Source of the DNA: Typha latifolia
Lineage: Eukaryota; Streptophyta; Magnoliopsida; Poales; Typhaceae
Direction of reading: 5' to 3'
Assembly (NCBI GenBank): GCA_019914945.1
Contig: CM034101.1
Span: 10,365,188 to 10,429,187 of the forward strand
Length of the DNA: 64,000 bases
In this document: positions 56,650-64,000 of the stretch, in pieces
Position numbering within the stretch: position 1 is the stretch's first letter
Layout: each line of letters begins with the position of its first letter
Notes under the pieces: model-generated
Seen by the model: only the letters and a program-made list of their open reading frames with translations
The model's database searches: none
What the model was told of the DNA's origin: nothing
Translations under genes and position numbers: made by a program

Positions 56650-56935
56650 TCAAATGAATCACCGGAGAGAGTGAGGCGAGGTCGAAGGCATCGATGGATC
56701 GCCAAAAATAGTGAGGCAGGGCCACGAGCGTCAATGGATCATCAAAGACACAATGATAGGGCTGCGAGCATCGAAGGATCACCAGAGACACAATGGCGAG
56801 GCCATGGGCATCGATGGATTGCCGAAGAGAGTGATGGAGTAAAAGCGACCATCAATAGATCGCCGAAAAGAGTGAGGGAGAGAACGCGAGCGTCAATAGA
56901 TGCCGAAGAGAGAGAGGGAGAGAACATAGAGCGCA
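56650..56935 (+). repeat. About six tandem 40-bp units
   Basis: Units of 'gcatcgatggatcgccaaag' followed by 'agagtgagg' and a variable end, 38-43 bp each, with substitutions. Since 40 is not a multiple of 3, the 104-codon frame over it is accidental. Confidence 0.8.
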
Positions 56936-56949
56936 GAGGCTATGATTGT

Positions 56950-58009
56950 TAACTAAAGACCCCTTAGGGTTAGTGATGAAGCCACACATGAAACATTGAA
57001 CTATTTAGCATTTCATATAGCTTAAAATACAAACCTCCACCTCTCAGGTTTGAGAAACCCTGCTAAAAAAGGCTAAATTGTTCAACGTTTGCTAATCTAA
57101 AAATACTAAATTGTTTAGCGTTTTATGTGTAACACACCCACCAAGCTTTATTTTGCAACTGCCTTTACATGCCACCCCAAAAATCAAGCTCTCTGGTTTG
57201 AGAAACCCTACTAAAATTTCTAAACTATTTAGCATTTCATGACGATAAAACGCTAAATAGTTTAGCATTTTCTATAAGTTTCAACTTTTCCTTTGGAAAA
57301 TACTTATCTAGTAAGCGTTTCATTTAGAAGGTAAAACACCAAAATGTTTAGCCTTTTAAGTACTATAGTTAATCTAGACAGCGTTTATTTAATGCTTAAC
57401 TCCAACATTTAGCCAACTCATTAACCTGATTAATATAGATAAACGCTAACTGTTCAGCATTTCTTTAATACTTAACTCTAACATTAGCCAACTCGTTAAT
57501 CTGATTAATATAGATAAACGCTAACTGTTCAGCATTTCCATTAAGAAGAAAAATGCTGAACAGTTCAACATCTTACCTGAAATAGTAAAACACTAGACTT
57601 GTAAGCTAGGGCTATAATTAATTTGACTATTCCGGTAATAAGTTTGGGCGATATTACATTTGGTAAATGAACTTTTAAAATGTGCTAGTTTGGTCAAAAA
57701 CTCCACATTCCAACATTGTACTTTTGACTGAAGAAATATTACGAAAAGAAATTGCTGATACAAGTCAATGCTGGTTATTTTACACGCGCCTGAAGACAAA
57801 AGAAAAGGATAAATAACCTAATAACCCTAATGAGCCATCTAAAACAGGCGATGGAGCAATATTACGAAAAGAAATATATGAACAAAAAATGAAAAATTTA
57901 CATGGTGTCGGAAGAGCTACGTTTCCTTATGCCCTGAATGCTTAGTCAGCTGCTTAAAATCTATGATCCTACTGATGGCTTTCTATATTGGAATTGAACT
58001 ATCGTCAAC
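56950..58009. repeat. Dispersed AAACGCTAAA-TTTAGCGTTT palindrome region
   Basis: Between 56990 and 57600 the motif 'aaacgctaaa...tttagcgttt' or 'cgctaactgttcagcattt' and its complement recurs at least ten times. About 75 bp is tandemly doubled (about 57390-57540, 'attaatatagataaacgctaac'). The rest, to 58009, is plain intergenic sequence and the protease 3' flank. Confidence 0.65.
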
Positions 58010-60786
58010 TTATGGAAAAATGATCAAAAAAATTGGCCAAAGGAAGCATAAGAAAAGAAACAATGTTGTCCTTGTGAGGGAGTTTACATGATGTGAATGG
58101 TTAACGGGTGTCAACTCTGTAACCTCGGTACCATTCCCACTCTCCCTTGAGGCCTCTGGGTCGTAACTTCTCGGTACAGGAGAGAAACCAGAAGGATTTG
58201 GTGGATTCACAGGAAGGGGATTAGAATCCTCGACATCATAACCTGAAGGAGAGAAGAGGGAATTAGATTCCTCATAGTAACCTGAAGATGAGATAGAGTC
58301 TAGCATCATTCAGAAATGTGCTAACAGATGCATAATATGAAAAATGTCAACATATTACTTACAGTTAAAATTCTTCCATCCCAAGATTTCCCTCTCTCTA
58401 TCAAAGACAACGCGAAGGCCAGTCATGAAATTTTCTGCACACCCATCGTTAACTATGAGTTGATAATAGAACTAAAAATCATAGAACTTAGTAGCATAAA
58501 CAAAAATATATGCCCAGAGGTGTCGGACTGCACTATGAAGAAAATGGTATACTGAACTAGCATGCATGGGTAGAACAAGATAAGAGAGAAGATAAAAGAA
58601 ACTAATCTCTTCCACCAGTACATGACAAAGATCAAGTTCTAGTCCTTGAGAAAAATAAAATCTAGGTTCTAAAGAATGGCAATAGGGAGCGCACAGCACA
58701 GGCCAGGTGAAATCCAGGAGGACAAAGATACTCAAATATAAACCAGACTGAAATCAGGTCAGAAAAGAAACCAAATGCAAATCATTCTAGTAATGGAATC
58801 AAATTAACCTTTAAGAGAAAGGGATAAAAGCACCAATTCTTAAGGAATATTTTGTTGGAGGAATACTAAAGTTACAAATGAGTATGCTCCTTTCTTGACT
58901 ATATAGCTTTAGCTAATTCATATTCTGGCATTAGGTAAGCTTGTTTTAAGGATTTTAAAATCAAATTCAACCACATATAGAAGACCTGTCAAGGTTTGGT
59001 GGTAAATCCACAATTCCCCTGTTTATGATAGGGTTGCCTTCAGCTTAATCACATATTGCCTACATATGGAATCCCACCACCCTTTCTAGTTTTACACCAG
59101 GTAGGATCAGACTTCATCATTTGGTATGCCCTGCTTGGAAATTACCCACCCTATCAAGATAAAAGAAAAACTATCCTCTTGAGATCCTAATTCAATGTTG
59201 TCGTTACCATGCGGAAAATCTTAAAGGATATCGACTCCAAGGACAAGGTCATTAGATGGGAAAAGAAATAAAGAGTTCCAATGCCCCCCTGTGCCGACAC
59301 AACAAACACCCTTTCCGCCACTATCCCTTCTTTTCACGTGCTTGGCATGTTTGCCAAGCGACATACCACTCAGAATGTCCATCTTTTACAAGAATAAAAA
59401 AAAACAACAATAAAATCATCATGCTACTAAACCATAAACAAACTTACGTCCAATAATATTCAGATTGTTGCTCTTGACAACTGCCAAACAATACACAAAT
59501 TCATGCTGCTGCAAGTGTTGAGAAAAGCAAACATTTGTCAAACAATAAGGACTTAAAAATCCGGTAATATACTATGAAGACAATCAGTGCCTTACCTGAG
59601 TGGAGATAACAATTCCTGGATTACCAACAGGAAATATGCTTCCGCCTTCTGTTGTCAAACTAAGATCAGGAATCTGAATTGCCACATCATTTGAGCTGTC
59701 ACATTCATAATTATATTAGATCTTGCTTTATTTAAAGTAACGGAGTTTAAAAAGCTTGTCACAGAAGTTTTCTATTATAAATAAGCTCATACAGAAAGAA
59801 AAGATAGTATTGTCATAGAAGAATGACCTCATCTGATAACAATACTCAAAAGGGATTCTAGAATCAGGAGCATGTCGACTCTCTTGCACTTGTGCATTGA
59901 ACTGAGAAACGAAAAACACAATACTGTGAATCTAGTTGCTCAAAAATGCTAGATCAAATTTCATTATTTTATTTACTTACACTATCGGTTAGATATTTGT
60001 AAGCTGGATCTGCTAAGTATGTGAAAGAGGTTCCCGTGTCAAAAAGAGTACTAAACTCCACAATGACAGAACTGTTTCCGATAGTCATTCCAGTTATAGA
60101 GATGTTGTATGTCGGGCTGCAAACATAGATTAACCAAAAGAGAACATGTAAGGAAACTACACGACAAATAATTCTAACTTATGGCAGATTCATCAAAAGG
60201 TAAAAAAAGAAAGAAATCCACTCACTGTAACTGTTCAATGTGAAGTGGTGTCTCTTCCTGGTCTGAGCTACCTTGGTCTCCAAAACTGATTCTCCCAATA
60301 CCATCATGTCCAAAGCACATAGAGAAAGAATTAGATGCGAGGCCTCTGCTTGATAAAATGCTGGGAACTGATATCTTCTCCATACCCAGCCCCAAAAGAC
60401 CGTTTGGAGCTGCAGCATCAAGAAATGAACCAGTCTGAACTTGCCCACAACTGCAAAGACCGACCACATGGGATATCTAATAGGTAAAGTGAAATGCAAG
60501 ACAGTAAAATAGTACAACAATCTGGAAAAAACTTAGGAGATTATTCTTATTACCCAAACACTATCTGTGCCTCAACAATATCAGGACGAGTATCTTCTGT
60601 TGTCAAGTACAAGATGTCCTGAACTAGAAATCCAGATGACGAGGTTTCAGCAGATACATATAAAATCTTATAGGGGCATTGAGTCATCGAAGAGCACTCA
60701 TGTTGAAGTTCACAAAAATTGCTATTGCAAGGAACCGCTTGGCTAGTCAATGACATGTTAGGACTGTAGATGCTGGAGCCGAATTC
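58010..60786 (-). CDS. Plant aspartic protease (pepsin-like A1), 5' exons not visible
   Basis: Eight exons on the minus strand: 60786-60554, 60450-60226, 60116-59981, 59901-59828, 59695-59596, 59508-59448, 58434-58363 and 58281-58010. All have GT-AG borders and matching phase, giving 390 residues ending TAA. Recognisable blocks: 'SSIYSPNMS', 'VPCNSNFCELQHECSS', 'CPYKILYVSAETSSSGFLV', 'VFGCGQVQTGSF', 'APNGLLGLGMEKISVPS', second catalytic Asp in 'LFDTGTSFTYL', and 'GLRVVFDREREILGWKNF'. A Ser/Pro-rich tail and a terminal hydrophobic stretch (FLFLCFLWPIFLIIF) suggest a GPI anchor, as in relatives. The first catalytic Asp (DTGS), signal peptide and propeptide, about 150 residues, should lie upstream; none was found before 64000. 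Either these exons are beyond the window or the gene is truncated. Exon 60786 begins in phase 0. Confidence 0.9.
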
Positions 60787-62168
60787 CTGTCATTGTTAAA
60801 TTTTATCAGAGAATATGCGTGAGAAAGATGACCTGCTAATTTGCCTGCATGATTATAATACTAATTATTTGAGATGAAAGAGTCAGTTGAACCTTGGAGA
60901 AAAATACAAATATAAACACATCCAAGCACATAATATTAATGACCAAAAGTAACAGATTTTATCATAAATGAAAGATTAAAGTACCCATCCACAACATCAC
61001 TATAAAGAATGATGAGATATCAACCAGCTTTAACTTTATCAAACTCTCGAACAAGAAACCAATTGAATGCAAATGTATTTTTCTAATTGTCTTTTAAGAC
61101 AACCTTACAAGTCACAGTTACAACAATATCTGCATTACAATAACATCTGCAAAAGTTGCACTAGGATAGAACAAATCAGCTGGCAAAAATATATCAAGAA
61201 GTGTTAGTAAACACATACAATGGTGCAAAACTGCATGGCAATGGTAATGATAATGATAAGACAATTCCATTACTACCATAAATCATATTAATAATGATAC
61301 TAGTGATCAAGCAGAATTACTTGCAACAATCTGATTATTGTCACTATGTCAGGATATAATCGAAGGATGCACGAGTGTTGCAAGACGTAAAACAGTTACT
61401 TGGAAAATGTTTCAAGCAAATGTGCATTCCCTACTTTCCTTAGATTGAATATACAAAACATTCTTTTTTTCTTTTGATTGATATCTATGAAATCATAAAT
61501 CTCTATTTTATGGATTCAGCAGAGAGAGAACCAGAATCACAAACTGTGTGATATGCTGATGTAACAAATCTCTTGTTTCTTAGATAATAGAGCCATCATT
61601 AGCTGATACAGAACCTACCAAAACATTAAGGAACTAAGATATGTTATATTGCTGAATATATTTAGAATTCTAAGGAAGACAAAATCAGCACAGTTACTCA
61701 ATTTCAGTAGAAATAAGAGTGACATTAAGTCATTAACTATTCAATATTCAAATACAGTAGTATGGCATGTCTTTCTATGCCACTGGTGTAGTCCACACTC
61801 TAACCCATTAGACACATAACTTAAATATTGTTTACTAACTAATCACAGAAACCAATTATCATGAATTCAACATATCTGATTTCATCTAATCACTAGCTCA
61901 AAGGGTCATATGTAAGGCATCATAGTTAATTTCTAATTTTTTTTTTAATTGATACAGAGCATGCATTATGAATCAATCAAAATTAAGAAATTTGACACAG
62001 TACTTGACTTCGTAACCATTCTAGTCCTCAGCATGGCATTTCTTTTACTTCAGCTAACATTGCATGCATGCTTCCTCATATTAAATAGTTTGTGGATCCC
62101 GTGAAGCAATTCAATCAACCTCAACAGTCAGAAATTAGAGAAAGAATTCTATAGCAGCGAATACAAGT
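60787..62168. other. Presumed intron or 5' region of the protease, no exon seen
   Basis: AT-rich. I looked on the minus strand for a DTGS-containing exon and a secretory signal and found none. No other gene or RNA recognised. Confidence 0.5.
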
Positions 62169-62655
62169 TAGGGGGGTGAACACAAATCGGATATGGATCA
62201 GATAGTAGTAAAAATGATACATGTATCCATATTTTTTTTCTTCAGATATGGATAGTAAATGGATAATGAACTAAATTACTATATCCAATCTCTATCTAGA
62301 TATATATATATGTATATGTATGTATGTATTCTTTTCTTGAGTGTATAAGAACTTGTGATATAATTACTTAAATTTATAATAATCAGAAAATATATGAGAA
62401 ACTGGATTAAAAAAAATTTTATAAAAGTTTTTTATATCACTATTTTCATAATATTTTAGACTAAATGATATGCGGGTATTGATTTAGATATTGATTTAAA
62501 TTTTATTCCTCAACCTATATCCGTATCCATATAGACTATCTGGATATTGGTACGAATTCAAATGTCAGGACGGATAGAACTCTCGGCTCATATTCAGCAA
62601 AACTCAGATAAGGAACTAGATTGGGTTGAATTTAATCTGACCATTTTCACCCCTA
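62169..62655. mobile_element. Small non-autonomous hAT-like element (487 bp)
   Basis: Ends TAGGGGGGTGAACAC and (reverse complement) TAGGGGTGAAAATGG are inverted repeats. The inside is rich in 'ggatatggat' and 'tatccgtatcc' motifs, as in the ends of the large hAT element here. The 8-bp flanks ATACAAGT and GAATAAGT match at 5 of 8, so the target duplication is only weakly supported. Without coding sequence, it would depend on a hAT transposase supplied elsewhere. Confidence 0.65.
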
Positions 62656-63790
62656 GAATAAGTTCATAATCAGAAAACAGTATATCAGCCAACAATTTAG
62701 CAGGAAACTAAAGACTTTAAGTCCCTTCGCTCCCAATAACCTGTTTAACAATTAAAAACATGGTAATTACGTAAAACTTTTACCTGATGACCTATTCCAA
62801 ACAAAAGAGATTTACATAGCTTTTCTTGAGTTTAACTTATGTCTTACCCTTCCATGTTTTCACAGACTTACAGGTATACCACACTATTTCCTCATCTTTG
62901 TATACAGAAGAATATTGGATCAGTCATAACTGGTTCCTCCTTTCCAATCTTTTAAATAGGAAATATCTAATCTAACAAGTACCTAAAAGAACTATACTCA
63001 AGAGCTAGGTTTATCTCCTCCTTTTGAGGTAAGCCTCTTACTTTTCAGATATCAACCTTCTCAAGAACTCACGATGACCCTTCAACACATTTCAATGTCA
63101 CTATGTCTCATGTTGTTCTCTACTAAAGCAAACAAGGAAGCTCCTCTAACTTCACCATTTTGTTATCAAATAAACAGTTTTTTCTTGAATAAGACCAGCA
63201 GCAAGCCTACCTCTCTTTTCTTGCAATTTTATTACCAACAAAATAAAGAAAATCTGCTACATTTAGAAATAGCTAGGCAGAAAAGCACAAAGTGATCTCC
63301 CAACACCATCTGTAAGTTCCAATCTGCTATATCTCCAGTGCAATAGATAAACTTCGAGACACAATAATGTGTCACATAATTCTAGAAAAAAATTACCATT
63401 TAAAATAAACAATTTCACTATCCCGATATTCTATTAGTGCCTTTTTCTTATAATAATTTTTATTACCTATGTCATACCCATATTTTCTCCAAGATTAATT
63501 TGTCTTTGAGAGATTAATTATAAGGACTAACAATGATCATGCCACAGGTATGGCATAGCACCGCATGTGTTGCGGCACTTGCCGACAGTGCCGTAATAGA
63601 GAAAGAGAAAAAAGTAAAGAGCTACTCACCTTCGTCGTCGTAGTTGCCGCTCATGTCGTCGCCATTCACTGAGTCACAATCGCAGCTCGCTGAGTCGCCG
63701 TCGCTGCTCACCTGAGCTCGCACCCTATCAGGTGCCCTAGCCTGAGGGAGGGAGGAAGAAGATTCGAATCCTCAGCATAAGGTTTTAATT
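62656..63790. other. Intergenic or intron, nothing recognised
   Basis: AT-rich up to about 63600, then moderately GC-rich (63620-63760). There the minus strand shows a possible exon end with a GGTGAGTAG donor ('DDMSGNYDDEG', about 63636). This could be a 5' exon of the protease transcript or of another gene, but its translation resembles no protease. Confidence 0.4.

Positions 63791-63791
<1 letters not shown>

Positions 63792-63868
<77 letters not shown>
63792..63868. repeat. CT dinucleotide microsatellite
   Basis: About 38 CT repeats with one CCC interruption at about 63844. The minus-strand frame over it (RERERE) is not a gene. CT/GA tracts are common near plant 5' UTRs. Confidence 0.95.
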
Positions 63869-64000
63869 AAGCGAGCGGCGATCAGCAACAACAAGCTTGA
63901 CGACGAGGTCAATGACAAGCGGTGAAGGAAATTCAATAAGCAGCGATCAGCGACGACGAGGTTGATGGCAAGCGACAAAGCTACTAGAAAAGGTGTCATG

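Noticed and set aside
63772..63999. 75-codon frame with hydrophobic start and RERERE tail as signal peptide of the protease
   Set aside because: The tail is a GA microsatellite, the start is low-complexity, and no splice link to the protease exons can be shown.

Overview
The window is nuclear DNA of a flowering plant; the species cannot be named from the sequence. The evidence is spliced plant-type genes with GT-AG introns, an intronless PLS-DYW pentatricopeptide gene, a piece of a type III polyketide synthase gene, Mutator-like and hAT transposases with plant mobile domain pieces, and many nested LTR retrotransposons primed by initiator-Met tRNA. There is no sign of operons, ribosomal RNA, organellar DNA or CRISPR.

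Layout. 1-5513: AT-rich intergenic DNA with retroelement debris and an AT-palindrome array. 5514-8595 (minus): a complete six-exon FAD monooxygenase gene. 8997-23869: a hAT DNA transposon with an 8-bp target duplication (7 of 8 match) and terminal inverted repeats, swollen to about 14.9 kb by LTR insertions; it still holds a decayed hAT transposase (16334-17640). 23951-31800: a Ty3/gypsy element (copy A) with a perfect GATTA target duplication, itself split by a 2,665-bp solo LTR and lacking reverse transcriptase. 31246-34537: a 1.65-kb tandem duplication of its 3' LTR end plus flank. 35745-38275: a DYW-type PPR gene whose 5' leader is the antisense of a broken type III polyketide synthase. 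38701-42480: a decayed MULE transposase gene split by an LTR. 42897-51995: solo LTRs, an AT-rich higher-order repeat and two more gypsy copies (B and C). 52000-55307 (minus): a plant mobile domain fragment followed upstream by a MULE transposase remnant. 58010-60786 (minus): eight exons of a secreted, probably membrane-anchored aspartic protease whose first-lobe exons are not visible.

The three host genes (monooxygenase, PPR, protease) have unrelated roles and share no pathway; the rest is mobile DNA in layers. The most unusual signal is the 12-bp palindrome GCGTTCGAACGC and close variants, in irregular arrays upstream of TATA boxes in the LTRs of at least two unrelated LTR families, in the putative internal promoter of one of them, and in degenerate form in a third LTR. 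It looks like a cis-regulatory module shared among retroelement lineages. The strongest gene-level oddity is the PPR gene, whose start codon sits 2 bp beyond a duplicated 30-bp end of an antisense polyketide synthase fragment.
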